Counted from the first letter of the stretch, positions 40,059 through 53,736 are shown. The stretch: DNA of 64,000 bases from Cepaea nemoralis (GCA_014155875.1 JACEFZ010013534.1:1411501-1475500); one strand, 5' to 3'. Notes: generated by a model from the sequence alone, not told the origin. Translations and numbers: made by a program.

Positions 40059-43000
40059 GAAACAGGAGGAAGAATATCAAGGACAGGAAGATGTAATTTT
40101 CTATACTTAGGTGCTCAAAGACAAAGAAGCTCAACACTGACTTTTAGTGGGCCAGAGAAGAAAAGGACAATAAGATGAAGTAGAGAAAGAGCACTGTATA
40201 TATTCTCCTCAGTTAACAAGAAAAGGGGTAGAATTAGACAGAAGATTCCAGGAGTTCTTAGGGCGTGGGATATACTGTTGTAAACCACAGAAAGAAGATT
40301 ACACTGCTAGACTGTAAGAGGATCAATGAGTTTACACAACAAACTACAGACTAAACAAAACGAATTAAGAACAACAAAATTAGGCTTTTATTGACAGAAC
40401 TGCATGATTTAGTGACAAACAGGCATCCTGACATGTCACATAACTGACATATGCAGAAATGGGAACCTATGTTCCCACAGTAATCACTGCTGCCTAACAT
40501 CGCTATGCACATGACTAGGTACCCATCTCCACAAACCAACAAGGACATGGCAACAACAGAGCCTCAACGTAAACAACAACGGTAATCACAGGTATGGACT
40601 CTCTATTGTAATCATCTCAGGACTCATGGACAGTCGGTACATACAGAAATGGGAATCTGAAATCCCACAGTTAGAGATAACTGCTGCCTAGTACTAACTA
40701 CAGGGGCAGTCTCTGAATGACAGTGAAACCTCAACCATGTTCAATTGAGTCTAAGGGCACCCTCAATACCCACAAAAGACACCCGCATCACATAGACCGA
40801 CTGGGACCAGGTACAGCAAAAAGCCATAACATAACGAATAACAAAACTATAACCCTAACAGCAGAGATATAGTGGCATAAACAGGTATAAACAGGTATAC
40901 GAATGGAAGTGTGAGTGGCCTAAACGATATTAACCAGAGCTGGGGCTCAAGTTTTTTCTACAAACAGCCATGGCCAAGGGTCACTACCACGAGTGGGCTT
41001 ACACATGGCCAGTCATTTTGATGGATTTCCTCTGTCCTTGTGTGTGGACCACACAAGTCAGTCTTGGTTAAATCTAGAGGCATTGGTGACTCCCTGCTCT
41101 GGTCCAGTGACAGGGGAGGGATGGTTAAAGCCTCCCTATTTTATACTACAGCGATCTACATAATCGATCCTTCGGCCACGGTTGTCTTGGTCTGGAGAGA
41201 CCGGGAATCTGACACGCACCTATATTTATCAGTGTTTTCTGAGCAGCTTCCCGTCATACCCTAGGGCACTGAGAGGGACGCCGGTATTGGTAGCATCATC
41301 AACATCATGTGTCGCGTCAGGCTATCACACATCGCACCCCCAAATTTTCGACGGTCCCTGTCGAATACTCTAGACCCTTAGGGTTTAGACAAAGCACTAG
41401 GACTATTTAAATAAACAATCGGTCAAAGGGGTTTCATCATGGGACTTAAACCTCAGCGTAAAATTGTTATCAGTTATATTTTCTGAACCTGCCTTAAAAA
41501 CATACATCAGTGACAATTTAAAAAAAAATCAGTCACTGACAAAAGATAATACCATATCTTATGAGTGGCCATCAGGAATATGCAGTCTGCATACAAAATA
41601 AACCACCAACCCTGATATCAATATCAACACTTAGCTCCATGGATGATGTACATAGGGGCACCAAAAATAAAAATTTCACACAGGCATCCCCTTAAATTTA
41701 CAATCCCTACTTGTAAGCAACAACAACAACAAAAAAACAACGACCGGAATAACATGCATGCTATCCACTAGATCACCTGCAAACCAAGATGCAGACATCC
41801 CTGCCACTAAAAAATAATATAATTCCCATGACCATGCAGGCAAACACAGTTTTTGTTTTCCCGTTCTGATTCTGGTAGCCCCGCTTTTGCCAGCCGCATC
41901 CACCAGTTCCATGGGATGAGTGAGTAATTTCTCAGTTGTCACCATGGTACCCAAATGAAGCGGGGTAGAAAAATACCTGTACATGGGAAAAAAACAAAGC
42001 AAAACAAAACATGCTGGAAGACATAGTGTCTTGGGCTCACTTTCAGTGAGTGGGGATTCCTAATTCGAATTAACATTGAATGACACACAATAATTAACTA
42101 GTAATTAATTATTTGTCCCTGTCGTGGAAATATATAACGAATGTTTCTGTCTGATGATGCTCACTGGATACCGGTTCCTCCCACTTAATGTCTATCATGT
42201 ATCTTTTGAATTTTCTATGCACAGGGGAAATATAGGACATCACTGTTCACTGCTCAACACTTAATATGTCCACTTATGATATAATGAACCTGGACGAACA
42301 TGCTGGTATTATTAACTCCTCTGCTTCCGCCTATAAGGAACGGATCTTCTTAACACCACAGGTAACATTTTCATCTGTCACTTCAAACGAACATGGTGAA
42401 CTGATGTACAATAAGGGAAACATCCCCCTCGATGATCTCAGATGATGATGCCACCATTGGGGATTGAATATGGATGTCCAGCGCTCTGCTGCTGGTGGGA
42501 CACACTGGTGGGATGGATTTCTGATGTCCCCTCTTCCAGAAAAACAAGGGAAAGGTACTTCTACGGATGGCCCCAGATGTTGGCGCCACTGAAATCAGTC
42601 GCATGAACAGTCCACAACTGTTCTCCCGAAAGAATCAACAGCATTTTTCTCTTAGGCCAGCACAGCCCAAGCCTCTATTGATTATAGGAGCGTTCTGCTC
42701 TCCTGCTGTTCATTCATGAAGTCGTCGACTATATCTGTAACTTTGAGCAAAGCTTGATGGTTTCAGTAGGAATATATATGCATATTCCAAACAACTTTAT
42801 AGTATAAGTTTGGTGACCTTCGTTGGAGTTTTCGCAATCTTAATTTATACCAGCGGACTCAGACTGAGTGCCGGCTGGGTGGGAAACTTCGGTTCCCTAA
42901 ACAAGGAATAAGGTCACCTTTAATTTCGACGACTTGAGATGTGGTGTAGGTATGGAGTCTCTTCTCTCAATGCTGTGCTTCTTGGAGACTTGGGAACAAA

Positions 43001-43162
43001 ACCTGAACCCAGTTAATGTCATTGGCCAAGGACCTCTCACACCCCCAAGAAGGCAGAAAAAAAAACATGGAACTACCATCTACAAGAATCATTGAAGACT
43101 GGAACAGACACCAGCAGGATAATCTAAAGGCCGCCAAACGTCCTAGGCCAGGCTCGCCACTT
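40059..43162. repeat. Array unit 3
   Basis: Starts like unit 2 but switches near 40580 to the second subfamily (GGTAATCACAGGTATGG). This subfamily continues in units 4-6. Carries TTTCCCGTTCTGATTC near 41860, shared only with unit 5. Confidence 0.9.
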
Positions 43163-46100
43163 GAAACAGGAGGAAGAATATCAAGGACAGGAAGATGTAA
43201 TTTCCTATACTTAGGTGCTCAAAGACAAAGAAGCTCAACACTGACTTTTAGTGGGCCAGAGAAGAAAAGGACAATAAGATGAAGTAGAGAAAGAGCACTG
43301 TATATATTCTCCTCAGTTAACAAGAAAAGGGGTAGAATTAGACAGAAGATTCCAGGAGTTCTTAGGGCGTGGGATATACTGTTGTAAACCACAGAAAGAA
43401 GATTACACTGCTAGACTGTAAGAGGATCAATGAGTTTACACAACAAACTACAGACTAAACAAAACGAATTAAGAACAACAAAATTAGGCTTTTATTGACA
43501 GAACTGCATGATTTAGTGACAAACAGGCATCCTGACATGTCACATAACTGACATATGCAGAAATGGGAACCTATGTTCCCACAGTAATCACTGTTGCCTA
43601 ACATCGCTATGCACATGACTAGGTACCCATCTCCACAAACCAACAAGGACATGGCAACAACAGAGCCTCAACGTAAACAACAACGGTAATCACAGGTATG
43701 GACTCTCTATTGTAATCATCTCAGGACTCATGGACAGTCGGTACATACAGAAATGGGAATCTGAAATCCCACAGTTAGAGATAACTGCTGCCTAGTACTA
43801 ACTACATGGGCAGTCTCTGAATGACAGTGAAACCTCAACCATGTTCAATTGAGTCTAAGGGCACCCTCAATACCCACAAAAGACACCCGCATCACATAGA
43901 CCGACTGGGACTAGGTACAGCAAAAAGCCATAACATAACGAATAACAAAACTATAACCCTAACAGCAGAGATATAGTGGCATAAACAGGTATAAACAGGT
44001 ATACGAATGGAAGTGTGAGTGGCCTAAACGATATTAACCAGAGCTGGGGCTCAAGTTTTTTCTACAAACAGCCATGGCCAAGGGTCACTACCACGAGTGG
44101 GCTTACACATGGCCAGTCATTTTGATGGATTTCCTCTGTCCTTGTGTGTGGACCACACAAGTCAGTCTTGGTTAAACCTAGAGGCATTGGTGACTCCCTG
44201 CTCTGGTCCAGTGACAGGGGAGGGATGGTTAAAGCCTCCCTATTTTATACTACAGCGATCTACATAATCGATCCTTCGGCCACGGTTGTCTTGGTCTGGA
44301 GAGACCGGGAATCTGACACGCACCTATATTTATCAGTGTTTTCTGAGCAGCTTCCCGTCATACCCTAGAGAACTGAGAGGGACGCCGGTATTGGTAGCAT
44401 CATCAACATCATGTGTCGCGTCAGGCTATCACACATCGCACCCCCAAATTTTCGACGGTCCCTGTCGAATACTCTAGACCCTTAGGGTTTAGACAAAGCA
44501 CTAGGACTATTTAAATAAACAATCGGTCAAAGGGGTTTCATCATGGGACTTAAACCTCAGCGTAAAATTGTTATCAGTTATATTTTCTGAACCTGCCTTA
44601 AAAACATACATCAGTGACAATTTAAAAAAAAATCAGTCACTGACAAAAGATAATACCATATCTTATGAGTGGCCATCAGGAATATGCAGTCTGCATACAA
44701 AATAAACCACCAACCCTGATATCAATATCAACACTTAGCTCCATGGATGATGTACATAGGGGCACCAAAAATAAAAATTTCACACAGGCATCCCCTTAAA
44801 TTTACAATCCCTACTTGTAAGCAACAACAACAACAAAAAAAAAACAACGACCGGAATAACATGCATGCTATCCACTAGATCACCTGCAAACCAAGATGCA
44901 GACATCCCTGCCACTAAAAAATAATATAATTCCCATGACCATGCAGGCAAACCCAGTTTTTGTTTTCCCGGTCTGATTCTGGTAGCCCCGCTTTTGCCAG
45001 CCGCATCCACCAGTTCCATGGGATGAGTGAGTAATTTCTCAGTTGTCACCATGGTACCCAAATGAAGCGGGGTAGAAAAATACCTGTACATGGGAAAAAA
45101 ACAAAGCAAAACAAAACATGCTGGAAGACATAGTGTCTTGGGCTCACTTTCAGTGAGTGGGGATTCCTAATTCGAATTAACATTGAATGACACACAATAA
45201 TTAACTAGTAATTAATTATTTGTCCCTGTTGTGGAAATATATAACGAATGTTTCTGTCTGATGATGCTCACTGGATACCGGTTCCTCCCACTTAATGTCT
45301 ATCATGTATCTTTTGAATTTTCTATGCACAGGGGAAATATAGGACATCACTGTTCACTGCTCAACACTTAATATGTCCACTTATGATATAATGAACCTGG
45401 ACGAACATGCTGGTATTATTAACTCCTCTGCTTCCGCCTATAAGGAACGGATCTTCTTAACACCACAGGTAACATTTTCATCTGTCACTTCAAACGAACA
45501 TGGTGAACTGATGTACAATAAGGGAAACATCCCCCTCGATGATCTCAGATGATGATGCCACCATTGGGGATTGAATATGGATGTCCAGCGCTCTGCTGCT
45601 GGTGGGACACACTGGTGGGATGGATTTCTGATGTCCCCTCTTCCAGAAAAACAAGGGAAAGGTACTTCTACGGATGGCCCCAGATGTTGGCGCCACTGAA
45701 ATCAGTCGCATGAACAGTCCACAACTGTTCTCCCGAAAGAATCAACAGCATTTTTCTCTTAGGCCAGCACAGCCCAAGCCTCTATTGATTATAGGAGCGT
45801 TCTGCTCTCCTGCTGTTCATTCATGAAGTCGTCGACTATATCTGTAACTTTGAGCAAAGCTTGATGGTTTCAGTAGGAATATATATGCATATTCCAAACA
45901 ACTTTATAGTATAAGTTTGGTGACCTTCGTTGGAGTTTTCGCAATCTTAATTTATACCAGCGGACTCAGACTGAGTGCCGGCTGGGTGGGAAACTTCGGT
46001 TCCCTAAACAAGGAATAAGGTCACCTTTAATTTCGACGACTTGAGATGTGGTGTAGGTATGGAGTCTCTTCTCTCAATGCTGTGCTTCTTGGAGACTTGG

Positions 46101-46268
46101 GAACAAAACCTGAACCCAGTTAATGTCATTGGCCAGGGACCTCTCACACCCCCAAGAAGGCAGAAAAAAAACATGGAACTACCATCTAAAAGAATCATTG
46201 AAGACTGGAACAGACACCAGCAGGATAATCTAAAGGCCGCCAAACGTCCTAGGCCAGGCTCGCCACTT
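43163..46268. repeat. Array unit 4
   Basis: Second-subfamily unit marked by CACTGTTGCC, CTACATGGGCAG, GGGACTAGGTAC and CCCTAGAGAACTGAG. All four markers recur only in unit 6. Confidence 0.92.
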
Positions 46269-46604
46269 GAAACAGGAGGAAGAATATCAAGGACAGGAAG
46301 ATGTAATTTCCTATACTTAGGTGCTCAAAGACAAAGAAGCGCAACACAGACTTTTAGTGGGCCAGAGAAGAAAAGGACAATAAGAAGAAGTAGAGAAAGA
46401 GCACTCCATATATTCTCCTCAGTTAACAAGAAAAGGGGTAGAATTAGACAGAAGATTCCAGGAGGTCTTAGGGCGGGGGATATACTGTTGTATACCCCAG
46501 ACAGACGATTACACTGCTGGACTGTAACAGGATCAATGTGCTTAAACAACAAACTACGGACTAAACAAAACGAATTAAGAACAACAAAATTAGGCTTTTA
46601 TTGA
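46059..46604 (+). CDS. Basic 181-residue frame across the unit 4/5 junction, unknown
   Basis: An ATG-initiated frame opens in the last ~210 bp of unit 4 and continues through the first ~335 bp of unit 5. The peptide is strongly basic, with RQKKN, KRPRPGSP, KKRTIRRSRERA and NKKRGRIRQK clusters, and ends RTTKLGFY. There are no cysteines arranged as a finger and no family is recognised. In units 2, 3, 4 and 6 the same frame is cut by TGA (AGATGAAG for AGAAGAAG) or shifted by the length of an A-run. The open state could be ancestral coding sequence or chance. The opposite strand is also open for shorter stretches, which weakens the coding claim. Confidence 0.25.
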   Translation: MESLLSMLCFLETWEQNLNPVNVIGQGPLTPPRRQKKNMELPSKRIIEDWNRHQQDNLKAAKRPRPGSPLETGGRISRTGRCNFLYLGAQRQRSATQTFSGPEKKRTIRRSRERALHIFSSVNKKRGRIRQKIPGGLRAGDILLYTPDRRLHCWTVTGSMCLNNKLRTKQNELRTTKLGFY

Positions 46605-49370
46605 CAGAACTGCATGATTTAGTGACAAACAGGCATCCTGACATGTCACATAACTGACATATGCAGAAATGGGAACCTATGTTCCCACAGTAATCACTGC
46701 TGCCTAACATCGCTATGCACATGACTAGGTACCCATCTCCACAAACCAACAAGAACATGGCAACAACAGAGCCTCAACGTAAACAACAACGGTAACAACA
46801 GGTATGGACTCTATTGTAATCATCTCAGGACTCATGGACAGTCGGTACATACAGAAATGGGAATCTGAAATCCCACAGTTAGAGATAACTGCTGCCTAGT
46901 ACTAACTACAGGGGCAGTCTCTGAATGACAGTGAAACCTCAACCATGTTCAATTGAGTCTAAGGGCACCCTCAATACCCACAAAAGACACCCGCATCACA
47001 TAGACCGACTGGGACCAGGTACAGCAAAAAGCCATAACATAACGAATAACAAAACTATAACCCTAACAGCAGAGATATAGTGGCATAAACAGGTATAAAC
47101 AGGTATACGAATGGAAGTGTGAGTGGCCTAAACGATATTAACCAGAGCTGGGGCTCAAGTTTTTTCTACAAACAGCCATGGCCAAGGGTCACTACCACGA
47201 GTGGGCTTACACATGGCCAGTCATTTTGATGGATTTCCTCTGTCCTTGTGTGTGGACCACACAAGTCAGTCTTGGTTAAATCTAGAGGCATTGGTGACTC
47301 CCTGCTCTGGTCCAGTGACAGGGGAGGGATGGTTAAAGCCTCCCTATTTTATACTACAGCGATCTACATAATCGATCCTTCGGCCACGGTTGTCTTGGTC
47401 TGGAGAGACCGGGAATCTGACACGCACCTATATTTATCAGTGTTTTCTGAGCAGCTTCCCGTCATACCCTAGGGCACTGAGAGGGACGCCGGTATTGGTA
47501 GCATCATCAACATCATGTGTCGCGTCAGGCTATCACACATCGCACCCCCAAATTTTCGACGGTCCCTGTCGAATACTCTAGACCCTTAGGGTTTAGACAA
47601 AGCACTAGGACTATTTAAATAAACAATCGGTCAAAGGGGTTTCATCATGGGACTTAAACCTCAGCGTAAAATTGTTATCAGTTATATTTTCTGAACCTGC
47701 CTTAAAAACATACATCAGTGACAATTTAAAAAAAAATCAGTCACTGACAAAAGATAATACCATATCTTATGAGTGGCCATCAGGAATATGCAGTCTGCAT
47801 ACAAAATAAACCACCAACCCTGATATCAATATCAACACTTAGCTCCATGGATGATGTACATAGGGGCACCAAAAATAAAAATTTCACACAGGCATCCCCT
47901 TAAATTTACAATCCCTACTTGTAAGCAACAACAACAACAAAAAAACAACGACCGGAATAACATGCATGCTATCCACTAGATCACCTGCAAACCAAGATGC
48001 AGACATCCCTGCCACTAAAAAATAATATAATTCCCATGACCATGCAGGCAAACACAGTTTTTGTTTTCCCGTTCTGATTCTGGTAGCCCCGCTTTTGCCA
48101 GCCGCATCCACCAGTTCCATGGGATGAGTGAGTAATTTCTCAGTTGTCACCATGGTACCCAAATGAAGCGGGGTAGAAAAATACCTGTACATGGGAAAAA
48201 AACAAAGCAAAACAAAACATGCTGGAAGACATAGTGTCTTGGGCTCACTTTCAGTGAGTGGGGATTCCTAATTCGAATTAACATTGAATGACACACAATA
48301 ATTAACTAGTAATTAATTATTTGTCCCTGTCGTGGAAATATATAACGAATGTTTCTGTCTGATGATGCTCACTGGATACCGGTTCCTCCCACTTAATGTC
48401 TATCATGTATCTTTTGAATTTTCTATGCACAGGGGAAATATAGGACATCACTGTTCACTGCTCAACACTTAATATGTCCACTTATGATATAATGAACCTG
48501 GACGAACATGCTGGTATTATTAACTCCTCTGCTTCCGCCTATAAGGAACGGATCTTCTTAACACCACAGGTAACATTTTCATCTGTCACTTCAAACGAAC
48601 ATGGTGAACTGATGTACAATAAGGGAAACATCCCCCTCGATGATCTCAGATGATGATGCCACCATTGGGGATTGAATATGGATGTCCAGCGCTCTGCTGC
48701 TGGTGGGACACACTGGTGGGATGGATTTCTGATGTCCCCTCTTCCAGAAAAACAAGGGAAAGGTACTTCTACGGATGGCCCCAGATGTTGGCGCCACTGA
48801 AATCAGTCGCATGAACAGTCCACAACTGTTCTCCCGAAAGAATCAACAGCATTTTTCTCTTAGGCCAGCACAGCCCAAGCCTCTATTGATTATAGGAGCG
48901 TTCTGCTCTCCTGCTGTTCATTCATGAAGTCGTCGACTATATCTGTAACTTTGAGCAAAGCTTGATGGTTTCAGTAGGAATATATATGCATATTCCAAAC
49001 AACTTTATAGTATAAGTTTGGTGACCTTCGTTGGAGTTTTCGCAATCTTAATTTATACCAGCGGACTCAGACTGAGTGCCGGCTGGGTGGGAAACTTCGG
49101 TTCCCTAAACAAGGAATAAGGTCACCTTTAATTTCGACGACTTGAGATGTGGTGTAGGTATGGAGTCTCTTCTCTCAATGCTGTGCTTCTTGGAGACTTG
49201 GGAACAAAACCTGAACCCAGTTAATGTCATTGGCCAAGGACCTCTCACACCCCCAAGAAGGCAGAAAAAAAAACATGGAACTACCATCTACAAGAATCAT
49301 TGAAGACTGGAACAGACACCAGCAGGATAATCTAAAGGCCGCCAAACGTCCTAGGCCAGGCTCGCCACTT
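46269..49370. repeat. Array unit 5
   Basis: Pairs with unit 3 downstream of about 47000 (same TTTCCCGTTCTGATTC variant). Its start carries the open-frame AAGAAGAAG type, as in unit 7. Confidence 0.92.
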
Positions 49371-52300
49371 GAAACAGGAGGAAGAATATCAAGGACAGGA
49401 AGATGTAATTTCCTATACTTAGGTGCTCAAAGACAAAGAAGCTCAACACTGACTTTTAGTGGGCCAGAGAAGAAAAGGACAATAAGATGAAGTAGAGAAA
49501 GAGCACTGTATATATTCTCCTCAGTTAACAAGAAAAGGGGTAGAATTAGACAGAAGATTCCAGGAGTTCTTAGGGCGTGGGATATACTGTTGTAAACCAC
49601 AGAAAGAAGATTACACTGCTAGACTGTAAGAGGATCAATGAGTTTACACAACAAACTACAGACTAAACAAAACGAATTAAGAACAACAAAATTAGGCTTT
49701 TATTGACAGAACTGCATGATTTAGTGACAAACAGGCATCCTGACATGTCACATAACTGACATATGCAGAAATGGGAACCTATGTTCCCACAGTAATCACT
49801 GTTGCCTAACATCGCTATGCACATGACTAGGTACCCATCTCCACAAACCAACAAGGACATGGCAACAACAGAGCCTCAACGTAAACAACAACGGTAATCA
49901 CAGGTATGGACTCTCTATTGTAATCATCTCAGGACTCATGGACAGTCGGTACATACAGAAATGGGAATCTGAAATCCCACAGTTAGAGATAACTGCTGCC
50001 TAGTACTAACTACATGGGCAGTCTCTGAATGACAGTGAAACCTCAACCATGTTCAATTGAGTCTAAGGGCACCCTCAATACCCACAAAAGACACCCGCAT
50101 CACATAGACCGACTGGGACTAGGTACAGCAAAAAGCCATAACATAACGAATAACAAAACTATAACCCTAACAGCAGAGATATAGTGGCATAAACAGGTAT
50201 AAACAGGTATACGAATGGAAGTGTGAGTGGCCTAAACGATATTAACCAGAGCTGGGGCTCAAGTTTTTTCTACAAACAGCCATGGCCAAGGGTCACTACC
50301 ACGAGTGGGCTTACACATGGCCAGTCATTTTGATGGATTTCCTCTGTCCTTGTGTGTGGACCACACAAGTCAGTCTTGGTTAAACCTAGAGGCATTGGTG
50401 ACTCCCTGCTCTGGTCCAGTGACAGGGGAGGGATGGTTAAAGCCTCCCTATTTTATACTACAGCGATCTACATAATCGATCCTTCGGCCACGGTTGTCTT
50501 GGTCTGGAGAGACCGGGAATCTGACACGCACCTATATTTATCAGTGTTTTCTGAGCAGCTTCCCGTCATACCCTAGAGAACTGAGAGGGACGCCGGTATT
50601 GGTAGCATCATCAACATCATGTGTCGCGTCAGGCTATCACACATCGCACCCCCAAATTTTCGACGGTCCCTGTCGAATACTCTAGACCCTTAGGGTTTAG
50701 ACAAAGCACTAGGACTATTTAAATAAACAATCGGTCAAAGGGGTTTCATCATGGGACTTAAACCTCAGCGTAAAATTGTTATCAGTTATATTTTCTGAAC
50801 CTGCCTTAAAAACATACATCAGTGACAATTTAAAAAAAAATCAGTCACTGACAAAAGATAATACCATATCTTATGAGTGGCCATCAGGAATATGCAGTCT
50901 GCATACAAAATAAACCACCAACCCTGATATCAATATCAACACTTAGCTCCATGGATGATGTACATAGGGGCACCAAAAATAAAAATTTCACACAGGCATC
51001 CCCTTAAATTTACAATCCCTACTTGTAAGCAACAACAACAACAAAAAAAAACAACGACCGGAATAACATGCATGCTATCCACTAGATCACCTGCAAACCA
51101 AGATGCAGACATCCCTGCCACTAAAAAATAATATAATTCCCATGACCATGCAGGCAAACCCAGTTTTTGTTTTCCCGGTCTGATTCTGGTAGCCCCGCTT
51201 TTGCCAGCCGCATCCACCAGTTCCATGGGATGAGTGAGTAATTTCTCAGTTGTCACCATGGTACCCAAATGAAGCGGGGTAGAAAAATACCTGTACATGG
51301 GAAAAAAACAAAGCAAAACAAAACATGCTGGAAGACATAGTGTCTTGGGCTCACTTTCAGTGAGTGGGGATTCCTAATTCGAATTAACATTGAATGACAC
51401 ACAATAATTAACTAGTAATTAATTATTTGTCCCTGTTGTGGAAATATATAACGAATGTTTCTGTCTGATGATGCTCACTGGATACCGGTTCCTCCCACTT
51501 AATGTCTATCATGTATCTTTTGAATTTTCTATGCACAGGGGAAATATAGGACATCACTGTTCACTGCTCAACACTTAATATGTCCACTTATGATATAATG
51601 AACCTGGACGAACATGCTGGTATTATTAACTCCTCTGCTTCCGCCTATAAGGAACGGATCTTCTTAACACCACAGGTAACATTTTCATCTGTCACTTCAA
51701 ACGAACATGGTGAACTGATGTACAATAAGGGAAACATCCCCCTCGATGATCTCAGATGATGATGCCACCATTGGGGATTGAATATGGATGTCCAGCGCTC
51801 TGCTGCTGGTGGGACACACTGGTGGGATGGATTTCTGATGTCCCCTCTTCCAGAAAAACAAGGGAAAGGTACTTCTACGGATGGCCCCAGATGTTGGCGC
51901 CACTGAAATCAGTCGCATGAACAGTCCACAACTGTTCTCCCGAAAGAATCAACAGCATTTTTCTCTTAGGCCAGCACAGCCCAAGCCTCTATTGATTATA
52001 GGAGCGTTCTGCTCTCCTGCTGTTCATTCATGAAGTCGTCGACTATATCTGTAACTTTGAGCAAAGCTTGATGGTTTCAGTAGGAATATATATGCATATT
52101 CCAAACAACTTTATAGTATAAGTTTGGTGACCTTCGTTGGAGTTTTCGCAATCTTAATTTATACCAGCGGACTCAGACTGAGTGCCGGCTGGGTGGGAAA
52201 CTTCGGTTCCCTAAACAAGGAATAAGGTCACCTTTAATTTCGACGACTTGAGATGTGGTGTAGGTATGGAGTCTCTTCTCTCAATGCTGTGCTTCTTGGA

Positions 52301-52475
52301 GACTTGGGAACAAAACCTGAACCCAGTTAATGTCATTGGCCAGGGACCTCTCACACCCCCAAGAAGGCAGAAAAAAAACATGGAACTACCATCTAAAAGA
52401 ATCATTGAAGACTGGAACAGACACCAGCAGGATAATCTAAAGGCCGCCAAACGTCCTAGGCCAGGCTCGCCACTT
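49371..52475. repeat. Array unit 6
   Basis: Almost identical to unit 4 at a distance of 6208 bp; the only clear difference noticed is one A in the AACAACAACAAAAA run near 51040. Confidence 0.92.
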
Positions 52476-52811
52476 GAAACAGGAGGAAGAATATCAAGGA
52501 CAGGAAGATGTAATTTCCTATACTTAGGTGCTCAAAGACAAAGAAGCGCAACACAGACTTTTAGTGGGCCAGAGAAGAAAAGGACAATAAGAAGAAGTAG
52601 AGAAAGAGCACTCCATATATTCTCCTCAGTTAACAAGAAAAGGGGTAGAATTAGACAGAAGATTCCAGGAGGTCTTAGGGCGGGGGATATACTGTTGTAT
52701 ACCCCAGACAGACGATTACACTGCTGGACTGTAACAGGATCAATGTGCTTAAACAACAAACTACGGACTAAACAAAACGAATTAAGAACAACAAAATTAG
52801 GCTTTTATTGA
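52266..52811 (+). CDS. Basic 181-residue frame across the unit 6/7 junction, unknown
   Basis: Same frame and same sequence as the one at the unit 4/5 junction, 6207 bp downstream. Its identity reflects the recent 6.2-kb duplication, so it is not independent evidence for selection. Confidence 0.25.
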   Translation: MESLLSMLCFLETWEQNLNPVNVIGQGPLTPPRRQKKNMELPSKRIIEDWNRHQQDNLKAAKRPRPGSPLETGGRISRTGRCNFLYLGAQRQRSATQTFSGPEKKRTIRRSRERALHIFSSVNKKRGRIRQKIPGGLRAGDILLYTPDRRLHCWTVTGSMCLNNKLRTKQNELRTTKLGFY

Positions 52812-53736
52812 CAGAACTGCATGATTTAGTGACAAACAGGCATCCTGACATGTCACATAACTGACATATGCAGAAATGGGAACCTATGTTCCCACAGTAA
52901 TCACTGCTGCCTAACATCGCTATGCACATGACTAGGTACCCATCTCCACAAACCAACAAGAACATGGCAACAACAGAGCCTCAACGTAAACAACAACGGT
53001 AACAACAGGTATGGACTCTATTGTAATCATCTCAGGACTCATGGACAGTCGGTACATACAGAAATGGGAATCTGAAATCCCACAGTTAGAGATAACTGCT
53101 GCCTAGTACTAATTACAGGGGCAGTCTCTGAATGACAGTGAAACCTCAACCATGTTCAATTGAGTCTAAGGGCACCCTCAATGCCCACACAAGACATGCG
53201 CATCACATAGGCCGACTGGGACCAGATACAGCAAAGAGCCATAACATAACGAATAACAAAACTATAACCCTAACAGTGGAGATATAGTGGCATAAACAGG
53301 TATAAACAGGTATACGAATGGAAGTGTGAGTGGCCTAAACGATATTAACCAGAGCTGGGGCTCAAGTTTGCTCTACAAACAACCATGGCCAAGGGAAGAT
53401 GTGGGCTTACACATGGCCAGTCATTTTGATGGATTTCCTCGGTCCTTGTGTGTGGACCACACAAGCCAGTCTTGGTTAAATCTAGAGGCGTTGGTGACTC
53501 CCTGCTCTGGTCCAGTGACTGGGGAGGGCTGGTTAAAGCCTCCCTATTTTATACTACAGCGATCTACATAATCGCTCCTTCGGCCACGGTTGTCTGGTTT
53601 GGAGAGACCGGGAAACTGACACGCACCTCTATTTATCAGTGTTTTCTGAGCAGCTTCCCGTCATACCCTAGGGCACTGCGAGGGACGCCGGTATGGTAGC
53701 ATCATCAACATCATGTGTCGCGTCAGGCTATCACAC
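52476..53736. repeat. Array unit 7, truncated
   Basis: Only the first ~1.26 kb. Its start is of the unit 5 type. From about 53110 it shifts to features of units 1-2 (GTCTGGTTTGGAGAGACC) with private changes, including a deletion at AAGGGAAGATGTGGGC. It stops where a CA/TA microsatellite begins. Confidence 0.9.

Larger units (their letters stand above)
33851..53736. repeat. Tandem array of ~3.1-kb units (about 6.4 copies) with higher-order structure
   Basis: The phrase GAAACAGGAGGAAGAATATC recurs at 33851, 36957, 40059, 43163, 46269, 49371 and 52476, giving periods of 3102-3106 bp, all in the same orientation. Units 1-2 form one nearly identical subfamily. Units 3-6 form a second that alternates two unit types, so units 3+4 and 5+6 are almost identical ~6.2-kb dimers. 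Units differ by point changes and homopolymer lengths. Each contains an internal near-duplicate (CAGAAATGGGAACCTATG and CAGAAATGGGAATCTGAAAT, ~190 bp apart), a perfect GGGAAC-ctat-GTTCCC hairpin, a poly(A)-like run of variable length, and a primer-binding-site-like motif. No known protein, rRNA or snRNA was recognised. Confidence 0.95.

Noticed and set aside
46041..46058. Start of the 187-codon frame at a TTG
   Set aside because: Animal genes rarely begin at TTG; the first ATG, at 46059, was used instead.
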